The notes beneath the pieces are model-generated. The model was not told the origin of the DNA and did no database searches. It was given only the letters and a program-made list of their open reading frames with translations. The translations under genes were made by a program, and so were the position numbers. DNA of 64,000 bases from Phaseolus vulgaris (taxonomy: Eukaryota; Streptophyta; Magnoliopsida; Fabales; Fabaceae). Positions 11,232-21,862 of this stretch are shown piece after piece (position 1 is the stretch's first letter; the number at the start of each line of letters is the position of its first letter). The DNA lies in NCBI RefSeq assembly GCF_000499845.2, contig NC_023750.2:13023285-13087284 (forward strand), written 5' to 3'.

Positions 11232-12000
11232 AATGGCAGAGAAGAAAACAGAGAAGAAGCTCTCTTCACAGATTTTTGCAAGAGATGTTGCAATTGGTTG
11301 TTCTTGTGGAAGAGATCAGCTGCACCAGATTTTATAGTAGAAATAAGAATCAATTAGCATTCAATTTTGTTTAGTGGGTACCTGATATTTCAGATAGAGA
11401 AGACTTGACTCTGCTCTGCACAGAAAACGTCAGAAAAAGCTGAAAATCACATGGTCTTCACATGTGATCTTTGACTAGTCATTAAGGATCTTGAATTCCC
11501 AAGATTTTTGAATATTTTCCTTTATGACAATTGTACCTCCTTTCTGAACGTAATCAGCTTTCAACACAGATTCTTTGACCAATATTATCTCTTTTGAATT
11601 TATTTGCAACGGATAGAAATTCAAAATAGCAATTAAAACAATTTCTTCATAGTGCTGTCAGACTCAAAACAATCGGTTGTTTTTCTGCAGCAGTTAAAAC
11701 TGTTGTTGAATTTTAACCATGAGCAGAAGGAGTTCAAAGCAGATGACATTGAGCATAATAAAAAGATTGTTTAACCATGAGAAAGAACTTTGAAACAAAA
11801 ATTAAGAACAAATAAAGGAAAGTCTTATCCTTATGTTAATTCTTCAATGAGCCATGTGCTTTATGATCAAGAAGCCTCTTTTCTCTGTTGAGGTCTTTTG
11901 CATAGCATTGATTCAGCTTCAATGACTGTCTTTCTCTTCAAAAACTTGATCAGATGACTCATTCCCTCCTTTTTCTTTTAGTTTTCCTGCATAAAAGATT
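11232..12000 (-). other. Spacer between gag and the extra ORF in element C
   Basis: About 770 bp where a copia element should carry pol. I find no protease, integrase or RT motif on either strand. One CAATCGGTTG site lies at about 11670. The spacer probably holds the leader of the 361-aa ORF. Confidence 0.6.
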
Positions 12001-13732
12001 TCAAGCAGCAAGATTTGGTCCCCTTACAAATTTGGGTCTGTTTGACTTTTCTTTGCAGTTAGAAACATCACATCCCTTAGGAATCCATTTCATAAAACCT
12101 CTTGGAACAAAATATTTCCTTATTTTGCAGAACCTAACAGAGTGGCCTTTCTTCATGCAGTAAAAGCATGTAACAACCGGTTGTTTCGTCTTAACAATCG
12201 GTTGTTTTTCTGACTTTCTTGAAAAACTTTTTGAAAACTTATCTTGTTTGTTCTGTGGATTAAAGCCTAAACCAGCCTTTCCAAAAACACAACTTTGAGA
12301 TGCCAAGACATTCTCAAAGTTAGATTTCCCCTTTGAAAGCTTGTCCACAGTTTCAACAAGATAGTGAACCTTTTTCTCACGATTTTCACAATTTTTGCAA
12401 ATGAGAGTATCACATTTGCAAGAAGCATTTTTGAAATGGTTTTCCAGTTTTTCAAAATCACTTTTTGCTTTTTCAAGATCTTCTTCAAGTGATTTAACTC
12501 TCTTTTCAAGCCAATTGTTAAGATCTTTCAATCGGTTGTTTGAAAGAACTAATATATTAGCTTCATCATGTGTTTCTTGAAAAGCTTCAAGCAATTCACT
12601 GTAATTTTGTTTATTTAAGGAAGCACATGAACTTACCTCACTTGAGCTGCAAGATTCATCATCATTTTCAGCAACTAAGCAGATGTGTGCTTTCTCATCT
12701 TCACTTGATGAAGAACTTGATGATGATATCTCATTTTCATCCCAAGCTACATAGGCCCTTTTTGTCTTGCCTTTCTTTTCCTTAAAACTGGGCTTTTTCT
12801 CCTTGCTTTTGTTTGGACAATCTACCTTTATATGACCTTGCTCACCACAACCAAAACAAGTATAGTTATTTGAATTAAAATCATTGGATTTCTTGTTTCC
12901 ATACCTATCTTTGTTGTTGTCTTTGTTGCGGTTTCTCTTTAGGAATTTGTTGAACTTTCTTGACAGCAAGCTAAGGTTTTCCTCATCACTATCATCATTG
13001 GAATCTTGCTTTCCTTTGTGCTTGGATGCTTTTAAGGCTATGCTCCTTGTGTGCTTATCTTCACTCTCTTGAACATTGAGTCTATTCATCTCTAGCTCAT
13101 GTTCCCTAAGCTTTCCAAACAAAAGAAGCAACACTTAATGACGTTAGATCTTTAGATTCGGAAATAGAAGTTACCTTTGGTTGCCATGCTCTATCAAGAC
13201 ATTTCAAGATCTTGATGTTCATCTCTTCTTTATCAAAGGTCTTGTCAAGACTCATAAGGTGATTGATGATGTGCGTAAATCTTTTCTGCACCTCAACAAT
13301 TGTTTCTCCTTTAAGCATTCTAAACATCTCATACTCTTGGAATAGAGCATGCTTTCTAGCCATTTTCACCTCATTTGTTCCTTCATGAGTGACTTCCAAG
13401 GTGTCCCACATTTCTTTTGATGATTTCCATTGCGAGACCCTGAAAAACTCATCAGAATTTAAAGCAGAGGTTATAATATTTTTGGCAATGCAATCGAATT
13501 TGGCCTTTTTGCTTTCTGCATCAGTCCATTGAGACCATGGTTTCTCAATGACAGATCCATCCTTTTCAACCTTTGGGACAAAAGGACCATTTTCAATTGC
13601 ATCCCAAATTCCTTTGTCAAGAGATTCCATAAATATTGTCATTCTTACTTTCCAAAACCGGTACTTCAAACCACAAAACAGAGGTGGTCTGTTAATTGAA
13701 GCACCTTTCCCAAAAGGTAGTCTATCAGCCAT
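12001..13732 (-). pseudogene. Copia-type gag of element C, one frameshift
   Basis: The first ORF (13732-13106) starts MADRLPFGKGASINRPPLF and contains FWKVRMTIFMESLDKGIWDA and WDTLEVTHEGT, typical of copia gag (DUF4219/UBN2 region). The second ORF (13134-12001) continues in another frame with FGKLREHELEMNRL. The frames cross near 13106-13134, so a single-base indel broke the gene. The second part has two CCHC knuckles, CFGCGEQGHIKVDC and CFYCMKKGHSVRFC, separated by a coiled-coil-prone Glu/Lys/Ser-rich stretch. Just before the second knuckle, KQPIVKTKQPVV is encoded by a 21-bp-spaced pair of the CAAYCGRTTG motif (12175, 12196). Gag binds element RNA and forms particles; this copy would give only a truncated protein. 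Confidence 0.85.
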
Positions 13733-13777
13733 TAAAAAAGATTTTTAGGATCAACTTGAATAACTTTCAAGAACCAA

Positions 13778-13790
13778 GCTCTTGATGCCA
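13778..13790 (-). promoter_or_regulatory. Primer-binding site of element C, initiator-Met-like
   Basis: On the minus strand TGGCATCAAGAGC begins two bases after the 5' LTR. It resembles the usual copia primer site TGGTATCAGAGC, complementary to tRNA-iMet, with one substitution and one inserted base. Confidence 0.6.
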
Positions 13791-13792
13791 AT

Positions 13793-14940
13793 TGTTAGAA
13801 AGGATGGCTTTAAACTAGAGGGGGGGTGAATTGTTTAAAGAGGATTTTCGTAAACTTTTAAAACAAGAATGAATTTATCTCAGGAAACTATTGATATGAA
13901 ATTCAGTTTACCAAAACCAACAAACAAAATCAACACAACTAGTAAAACAATCGGTTGTTTCACAAAAACAATCGGTTGTTTATACCAGCAAACAACAATT
14001 AAAACTGAATTTAAAGAGTTAGAGATAGAGAGATTGTACACAGATGTTTATACTGGTTCACTCCAAACCCAGAGCTACATCCAGTCTTCTCAGAACCTTG
14101 AGGAAATCCACTAAGCAATCACAACTTGATCACTTACACAACAACCAAGAGAATGACCTTGAACACCTCAAGAAACACACTCTCCTTGGCCAATACACCA
14201 ACACCAAGATTGCTGATCTTCAACCCCTCAAGAACACACAACCAATCTTAGCAAACACAGAAACGAAACTTGTTTCACAGAGTACAAGGATTACACTTGT
14301 TACAGAAGATAATCTGAAATCAATACAAGCAGAATGCTATTCCACAAACTTTGATCAATCACAAACTCTTAGCAATCTGAGTTCTTTGAAAAACTAAAAA
14401 ACTCTTAGTAAAAACTTGTCAAAGATTTATTCTGAAATATGTTATTCTGAATTTATTCAAAGATGCAGTTTGTTATCAAATCTTAACAAACTTTTAAATT
14501 GCATTAAAAGATTGGTCAAAACATTTAATGATTGGAGCGTAAGCAGTTAAATCATTTAAAGCTCAGTCAAATATAAAACAGTTTTTCTGTTATGGTCCCA
14601 AAACAAACAATCGGTTGTTTCCTCCAATCAATCGGTTGTTTTGGTTTTTAACAGTTCAACCATTTGAAAAACAGTTTTCAATCTTTTTCTCAAAACACCT
14701 AAGTATAAACAATCGGTTGTTTCGAAAAAACAATCGGTTGTTTTAACTTAGTTTGAAAACATTTTACTTTCACAAAGATTGAGATGCTTATGCTTTAGAT
14801 TTAATCAAAGGGTGGATTACAAAACTCAAACTACCCCAGAACTATACTAAACCAGCACAACAACACCAAGCACAGCTAAGGCTTCAACATCCTTCAAAGG
14901 ATTTGGATTCTTCAAAGCTTGAACATCACTTGGTTCAACA
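13793..14940 (-). repeat. 5' LTR of element C (1148 bp)
   Basis: Starts TGTTAGAAAGG and ends TTCAACA on the plus strand. Three intact pairs of CAATCGGTTG sit at 13949/13970, 14609/14630 and 14711/14732, every pair 21 bp apart. The partner LTR differs by many substitutions and one ~44-bp gap, so the insertion is older than elements 1-3. Confidence 0.85.
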
Positions 14941-14945
14941 AGTGT

Positions 14946-15907
14946 TGCATGCACGAAGTAATTACCATCAGCAGATAAATCAACCTTCCTTGCGAAGTCG
15001 CCGTGCAGGTAAAGTCGCATAAATGACTCATCCGGTTTGACACATGATAAGTCAGGCTAACTCGGTGTGTGAGTAAATACCCGAGTATAGGCACTGTGTG
15101 GGATGAGTAACAATTGCACATACAAATTTCTTGATCCAGTATAGAATAAGTCGGGTTAACTTGGTGTGTAAGTAAACACCCGGGTCTAGGCGCTCTTTGG
15201 GGTAAGTGAAGTTGCATAGATAAGCCATCCAGTTTTACACATGATAAGTCAGGCTAACTCGGTGTGTGAGTAAATACCTGGGTATAGGCGCTATGTGGGA
15301 TGAACAAGTTGTGTAGGTGAGTCATCTAGTTTAGTGTATGATAAGTCGGGCTAACTCAGGTGTTTCCAGTTACTCGAGTTTAGGCGCTCTGCGAGGATGA
15401 TTTTAAGTTGCATAGTTCAATTGACCAGTCACACGCCGACAAGTGTTTTGCGAAGGACTGCAATGACGAGGCCACGCGACTGCAAAGTAAGCTAAGCTCA
15501 TATGCTGAAAGGATGACCGCACCCAGAAGGGCATAATTATTCGAGCATGCATTACTTGGCGAGATCATGGGTATAATACCTATGGATATGTCAAATCAGT
15601 ACACTGGCCTGTAGGGGCCAGAGAAAACGGTTCGACAAAAGGTTGGTTTTGTTGAAACTTGCAGTATTCTTATCCCATGATGGGAAGGGTTAGCGTAAGA
15701 AATAAGTTCCTTAATTGATATACTTAAACACGAGTGCATTAGTGCATGTTATTTAAACTAGTCGAGGTTTATTATGGAATGCATTGGCTTAAGCTAGTTG
15801 AGGTTTACTGAGTTATCACCTACCAACTGAGAAACCGTCGCGTCAGCCGCCAAAGCACTCGAAAGACTCTTCGCTTAGCCTAGCTCAGCTCGAACCTCGG
15901 GGGCTTT
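14946..15907 (+). other. 3' untranslated part of element D with tandem repeats and polypurine tract
   Basis: Continuation of element D after element C. About four copies of a ~98-bp unit lie at 15010-15400 (units start near 15046, 15144, 15243, 15340). No antisense gene like that of elements 1 and 2 is left. The part ends in the polypurine tract CCTCGGGGGCTTTT (15893-15907) before the 3' LTR. Confidence 0.65.
15010..15400 (+). repeat. ~98-bp tandem repeat, four copies, each with a short hairpin
   Basis: Period 97-99 bp. Each unit has 'taagtc.ggctaactcgg', a ~15-base loop 'tgtgtgagtaaatac' and 'ccgagtataggcgct'. ACTCGG (15060-15065) pairs with CCGAGT (15081-15086). In copy 2 ACTTGG faces CCGGGT, and in copy 3 ACTCGG faces CTGGGT; in RNA both remain six-pair stems through G-U pairs. 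Related units in reverse orientation lie at 63330-63650. Confidence 0.75.
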
Positions 15908-16015
15908 TGTACTAGGCAAGAGTGCTCGAGGGCTCGGGACCTTGGCTATTGGACCCAAAGGGTGGGTTACGAGTTTTGGCCTAGATGTTGGTCCGATCAG
16001 AAAAGGTAATTAAGA
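15908..16015 (+). repeat. Truncated 3' LTR of element D
   Basis: TGTACTAGGCAAGAGTGCTC onward matches the first ~108 bp of the LTR at 7289. It breaks off after 'aattaagataaaa' and continues as gag-like DNA. Confidence 0.7.
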
Positions 16016-19000
16016 TAAAATAGTGAGTGCTCTCTAGGAAGCGATGAAAACATCTAGGGTTGAACAAGAGAGATTCATGGCGAAAGCTTGAGTTAAGTAG
16101 TTGCTCAGGCAAAACCAGCTGATGGCGAAAATAGACGTGTCTCGAGCAAGCAATGACGAGTTACGCAAGACCAATGAGGAATTGCGTAGGAGTCTACAAC
16201 AACTTGATAGACGCTCCACAAGGGAGCGAGGCCTGATTGTCCAACTAAGGGCTCACCCCAAACCATTTTCGCAGGCGATTATTGACGTTGTCATAACAGT
16301 CAATTACATAACACCTAAGATTACTTTCACAGGTGTAGAAGATCCCGAGAGTTTCCTAACGGTGTTCAATGCCTAGATGATCATCTCAAGAGGAACCGAC
16401 GCCATACATTACAAGATGTTCATGAGTACGCTCATAGGCACGACATTACAATGGTTTATTAGCCTTACTAATGGCAACATAATCTCATTCGACCAGTTTT
16501 TCGAATTGTTCAGGGACCAATTCAACATTAACCAAGCTCGACCTCCAGTCCCTTTCGACCTTTTTGGTGTAAAACAAAGACAAGGGGAACCTTTGAAGGA
16601 CTTCCTGAACAGATTTGGGGCGTTTACAGTACGACTCCAAACCTAGGACGAGGCCTTGATGGTCCACGCCTTTGGACAAGGGGTCATATCAAGAAAGTTC
16701 AGCGATTCACTGATTAGAAATCCAATAAGGACGTTTGGGGAGATACAACGACGGGTTGTCGCTAATATCGCTGCAGAAGAGGCAGTATCTGTGAAGCGCG
16801 ACAGCACGCACCCAGGGCAAGCCAAGCCCAAAGAGGGCAGCCAAGCTCAGCCTCTGAGGGTGCATGAAGCCGTGATCAAGAAGAGGTCAGACGCACGACG
16901 AACACCCTTTGCACCCAGAAAGAACCAACCTAGGACGAAGGTGAGAGACGACCTGCCTTTCCGCCCAAAGTTCCAAGTGACTTACAAGGAGCTGTTGGGT
17001 ATGCCAGGAATGGCGGAAAAAATGAGGTTCCCCCAAAAATCTGACAGGAACTTAGGGTCGCGGAAGGAGGCCTGGTGCGAGTTCCACAAGGGGTTTGAGC
17101 ATTATGTGGAACACTGTATAGCCCTTGGCTACCAGCTAGCAGACTTGATAAAAGATGGATTCTTGAAGGAGTATCTGAAAGGGATCCAGGAGGGGTCGAA
17201 GGAAGAAATTACTTCAGCAGACCAAGGACATGAGGTACCCGTCCATGGTGAGCTGAACACCATCTTGGGAGGATTTTCTGGAGGCGGGTGTTCTGCCTCC
17301 AAGCGTAAGAAGTACACGAGAGAAGTGATGATTGTAGAGGCGTGAGGGTCTGACCAGCTAGCCAAACCCGACCTCTGCTTTACCAGTGCAGATTTGGGGG
17401 ACGTGGTCCCACACGAGGATGATCCAATAGTGATCTCCATCGTCACAGTGGGAAGAAGAGTACATCGAGTTCTCATAGACCAAAGGAGCTTAGATGATGT
17501 GATGTTTTGGGTAACATTTAATAACTTGCAGTTGTCACCTGACCAGTTGAAACCATATATTGGCTTTGCTGGAGATCAGGTGGAGGTTCAGGGACATGTG
17601 GAGCTGAGGATGACCTTCTCAGATGGTGTCTCATCTCACACGATCAATATCATGTATTTAGTGGTTAATTCTTTTTTGGCCTATAACTTACTTTTGGGAA
17701 GGCCCACCTTGAACAGGTTAGGCGCGATGGCCTCGACGAGGCACATGAAGATGAAGTTTCCCTCTCTCGAGGGAGGGGTGATCATCATCAAGTATGACCA
17801 AAAGGCGGTGAGGAAGTGCTACGAGAATAGCCTGAAGAACAGAAGGGGAGTGTGTACGATCACCGTCCAGGTGCGAAAGCTAGAGGTTATCACCCGAGCT
17901 GAGGTCACCAACGAAAGGCGACCTAGGCCTGCTGGTGAGGTTTAGGAGAAGGTGAGCAAGGGGAAGAAGTTCAAGCTCGGCACATCGCTAGGCTAAGTGT
18001 TGCAAGACAAGATCGTTGACATAATAGCAAGGCACATGAGTGTTTTTGCCTAGTCTTCTGCACATATGCCTGGAATAGATCTTGACTTCTTGTGTCATAG
18101 ACTCACCATGGATGAGAAGGTCTGGCCAGTAATACAGAGGAGGAGGAAGCTCAATGAAGAAAGACGTCTAATCATCAAAGAGGAAACACAGAAACTCTTG
18201 AAAGTTGGCCACATAAGGGAAATCCAATACCCTGAGTGGCTAGCAAACGTGGTATTGGTGAACAAGGCAAATGGAAAGTGGGGGATGTTTGTCGACTTCA
18301 CAGACCTGAATAAGGCCTGTCCCAAAGATTCGTATCCGCTGCCCAACATAGATTCTTTGGTGGATAGTGCTTCAGGTTGCTGACTATTGAGCTTCCTAGA
18401 CACGTTCTCGGGGTACAATCAGATCCACATGCACCCTCGTAATGAGTGCAAGACCGCCTTCATGACGGAGCTCTCCAGCTACTATTATAAGGTCATGCCT
18501 TTTGGGCTGAAGAATGTCAGCGCCACCTATCAAAGGTTGATGGACATGATTCTCGCCCCCATGATTGGGCGAAATGTACTAGCATACATAGACGATATGG
18601 TCGTCACCTCGGCTGAAAAGAATCAGCACGTTGTTGATTTGGAAGAGCTATTCACCACAATAGCTAAGTATAACCTGAAGTTAAACCCATAGAAGTGTGT
18701 GTTTGGGGTAGAAGTAGGAAAGTTCCTAGGGTTCCTGCTCACTGAGTGAGGGATAGAAGCGAACCCGGAAAAGTGTGCAACAATCATAGTGATGAGAATC
18801 AAATAAAGGAGGCTTTTATTAATGAAGGGAGAGGTCATTCACCTACACATTTGAAGTTCTTCCTTCTAGTCTTTTCAAAATTAAAAGAAGACATAAAATA
18901 AAGAGAGGATCAAGCCTAAAGCCAAAGAAGTCTACAAGTTTTCAAGAATAGGCTTCATTTAAATATCTCTCTTTATTGTTTCTTTTATAAATTTGTAAAT

Positions 19001-21163
19001 AATATAGAATTTTTAAATACATAGTTTTTAGGAAAGGTGCTTAGAGGGAAACCTTAGATACCTCTTTTGTAAAAGCATCTTTAGGCATTAGTTTAGAATT
19101 TTCTAGAAGAGTACTCTTCATGCTTCATTTAGGCGCTATTAGTAAGTAGCATATGAAGAGTCTTTTGGTTAGCTTATGTCGTAAGCTTCATGACCAGCCC
19201 TTGCTCCTATAAAAGGAGGGCTTAGGTCATTCACAATTCAGATTTGGAATTTGTAGTAAAGAAACTTTCCCAATTTGGTGATTGAGTGAGTGAGATTTGA
19301 TTTCTCCTCTTCCTAGTCTCATCTTGAGAGCCTTGGTTCCCTCAAGTGGCGGCAATTCACACTTATCTTGGAGCAATCACACTTCAAGTGGCGTGTTCAT
19401 CAATCAAGTTCTTCATTCACATAAGTTTCCTCTCTTCTCCATTTAGTTCTTCCATTTCCATGTCCATATGAACTCTAAAACAAGTGTAGTTTCTTTTATT
19501 CGGTTCATCTTCCTTTTCTTGCACTTTTGTTCGGTTCTTTTCAATTTCTTACTGTTTTAATTCAGTTCAGTAGCTTCTTTTCATGTTTTGTTCGGTTCAA
19601 TTGCTTTCTTTAGAGTTTCAATCAGTTCATTTACTTTTCCTCTCATTTTAATCGGTTCAATTTTACAATAATTGGAACTTCCATATGAGTTTGTGTTTTG
19701 ACACTAGTTTTGGTGAGTTCTTGTTCATAGAACCTTGATCCAATTCTATGATAAAGTGCCTATCTCATAACCAACTCAAGATGATTCCTAAGAATGTCAA
19801 GAATCATTCTAATTGTGCTAGTGGAATCACATCACATAGGGATGAGGAGCCCTGCCACGGTGAAGGAAGTACAACAGCTGACTAGGCGTATGGTCCCCTT
19901 GTCTAGGTTCTTATCAGTAGGAGGAGATAAGGGGTACCCTTACTTCCAGTGCTTGAAGAAGAACAACCGTTTCACGTGGACCCACAAGTGTAAGGAAGCG
20001 TTCCTCAAGTTGAAGGAGTACTTGACCAACCCACTTGTCCTATGTAAGCCGCTACCTGGTACCCCCCTTTGTCTCTATTTTGCAGTTACAGATCGGGCAA
20101 TCAGATCGGTCATCGTGCAGGAGAAAGATCAGGCTCAAAGGCCTATTTACTTTGTGAGCAAGGTGCTACAAGGGTCGAAGGTACGATATCAAGCCATCGA
20201 AAAGCCAACCTTGGCAGTGGTGTTTGCAGCTTGGTGGCTGCGCCCCTATTCCCTGAGTTTCACTATGATAGTAATTACCGATCTCCCAATCTGCAAAGTC
20301 CTCCAGAAGCCCAATATAGCAGGTCGGATGGTGTGCTGGGCAGTCAAGCTGTCTGAGTTCAACATACAGTACGAACCCAGGGGGGCTATCAGGGGCCAGG
20401 TATATGCTGATTTCGTGGTAGAGCTATCCTCAGAAGCCACCCAGGTAAACGGTGGTGATTTTCAGTGGGTGCTCTCGGTGGATGGATCTTCTAACTAGCA
20501 AGGTAGTGGCGTTGGGATCATTCTAGAGGGACCTAACAAACTGTTGATCGAGTAGACCCTCAGATTTGCCTTCAAGGCCAGCAATAACCAGGCTGAGTAT
20601 GAATGCTGCTGGCCAAAGAACTGTGGGCTCGTAGCTGGTTGGTAAAAAATGACTCGTTGTTGGTGACCGGGTATGTCACAAGTGAGTACCAGGCCAGAGA
20701 TCCATAAATGGCCTCATACTTGAGGTATGTTACACTTTTGAGGTAAACTTTTCCCACGTTTGCGTTAATGCATGTCCCAAGGGAGCAGAATGCCCGAGCA
20801 AACCTAGTATCCAAGTTGGCGAGCTCGGGAAAGGGAAGTCGACAGAGATCAGTTATTCAAGAGACCTTAAAGTCACCCAGTACCGCTGCGGATGGAATAA
20901 CGGAGGTCAGTCATGTAGAAACCTAGGAGGTCAGCTCGGTAAAAGGAAGGAGGCACCGATCATTGACACAGGAAACATTGAAGGTGCCCAAGATAAGCAT
21001 TTATGGCTTATTGGGAGAGGAGTCATTAGAGATCTTACTAATCGACGTAGGGGAGACCTGGATGAAGCCATATTAGCGCTACCTTGTTGATGGTATGCTC
21101 CCGGTAGAGCCTGTAGAGGCAAAAGTGGTCAAGAGGAATGCATGAAGATGTCAAGAGGCACTG
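16016..21163 (+). pseudogene. Element E: decayed Tat-like gag-pol, split by a solo LTR
   Basis: Frames homologous to the polyprotein of element 1 run through gag (16100-17340, with CEFHKGFEHYVEHC replacing the usual zinc-knuckle-like CEFHxxxGH), protease (17394-17945, active-site VLIDQRSLDD where element 1 has VLVDQGSSAD), RT (18066-18780, with MPFGLKN and YIDDMVV), first RNase H and start of the second RNase H (19840-20600), then linker sequence up to about 21150. At least eight in-frame stops and several shifts interrupt it, including a TGA in SASGC|LLSFLD (18381) and TAG at 20497. The protease Gly-to-Arg change alone would inactivate it. Integrase is absent: the sequence is cut at ~21163 by chromovirus fragments. 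Confidence 0.85.
18790..19834 (+). mobile_element. Solo LTR of the element-3 family inside the RT region of E
   Basis: Starts TGATGAGAATCAAATAAAGG and ends GGAATCACATCA, like the LTRs of element 3 (53375, 57813). Target duplications CATAG lie at 18785-18789 and 19835-19839. Removing 18790-19839 restores a continuous frame ...KCATII-GMRSPATVKEVQQL across the site, which confirms an insertion. No internal region is left, so two LTRs recombined after insertion. It differs from the element 3 LTRs at many positions and is older. Confidence 0.9.
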
Positions 21164-21247
21164 ATCAGTTGGTGTCATTATTTCTAATTTCAGTAGAATA
21201 AGGTGCCTTTAACATAATAGGGTGGGTGTGCTTATCACATGGCCTTT
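21164..21247 (+). repeat. 84-bp fragment of chromovirus LTR, duplicated at 22035-22118
   Basis: 'atcagttggtgtcattattt' to 'cttatcacatggccttt' recurs with few changes inside the LTR at 22035-22118. It is joined on the left to the end of element E and on the right to integrase-coding DNA, sharing CTTT at the junction. Confidence 0.75.
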
Positions 21248-21862
21248 GGATCAAATGTCGAGGTGCCTTATTTCCTGGAACCCAAGGGTGTGGGAAAACT
21301 TGATACCTCATATTAGGTATTCCTATAATAGGGTAGTTAATTCTACTACTTCCTTCACCCCTTTTGAGGTTGTGTATGGGTTCAATCCCTTCACACCCTC
21401 TGACCTCCTTCCTATTCCCATACTTGATGAGGTGTTGTGCAAGGATGGTTTTGAAAAAGACTTGCACCATCACATCAAGCTTCAAATCGAAAAGGAAGGT
21501 AGGCAAGTATACCGAGCATGCCAATAAGGGGCACAAGGCATTGATCTTTGAACCCGGGGATTGGGTTTGGCTTCACTTGAGGAAGGATCGCTTCCCTTCT
21601 CAAAGGAAGTCCAAACTTCTACCTCATGGTGATGGCCCTTTTCAGGTCCTCAAGAGGATCAATGACAATCCATATGAGTTGAATTTTCCTGATACGTATT
21701 TCGGTAGTAATTCTTTCAATATCAGTGATTTAACTCCTTTCTCTATAGGTCTTCCAAATTCGTGGTAGAAACCTTTCTTTGTATCGCAGAAAAAAAAAGG
21801 AAAAAAATAGATAAAGAATTCATTATCTATATATAGATATAGATACGATAGATAAACGAATA
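21245..21862 (+). pseudogene. Chromovirus integrase C-terminal fragment
   Basis: Frames read WNPRVWENLIPHIRYSYNRV, then TPFEVVYGFNPFTPSDLL, then (after a frameshift near 21500) ALIFEPGDWVWLHLRKDRFP and NSFNISDLTPFSIGLPNSW. This is the integrase C-terminal part of the same family as element 0, and a second copy is at 59098-59660. It runs into a degenerate polypurine region and the LTR at 21863. The upstream half of integrase is missing. Confidence 0.8.

Larger units (their letters stand above)
8516..14940 (-). mobile_element. Element C: gag-only Ty1/copia (SIRE-like) element with an extra ORF
   Basis: Flanked by identical 5-bp duplications AGTGT (8511-8515 and 14941-14945). Plus-strand ends are TGTTAGAAAGG and GGTTCAACA. 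In its own (minus) direction: 5' LTR 14940-13793, primer site 13790-13778, frameshifted gag 13732-12001, a 361-aa ORF 11231-10146, polypurine tract 9640-9628, 3' LTR 9627-8516. There is no trace of protease, integrase, RT or RNase H. Gag type and LTR style resemble the SIRE/Maximus clade. The element would depend on enzymes from a relative. Confidence 0.85.
7289..16015 (+). mobile_element. Element D: internally deleted Tat-like Ty3/gypsy element, split by element C
   Basis: Order: 5' LTR (7289-8090), tRNA-Lys primer site (8095-8110), the first ~31 codons of gag (8155-8250), an abrupt jump to the 3' untranslated part (from about 8270), insertion of element C at 8516-14940 flanked by AGTGT, then ~98-bp tandem repeats, polypurine tract (15893-15907) and the first ~108 bp of a 3' LTR (15908-16015). 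Nearly all of gag-pol is missing. The 3' LTR stops abruptly and continues directly into gag-like DNA of element E, so D and E may once have shared an LTR, or are joined by a deletion. Confidence 0.7.
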
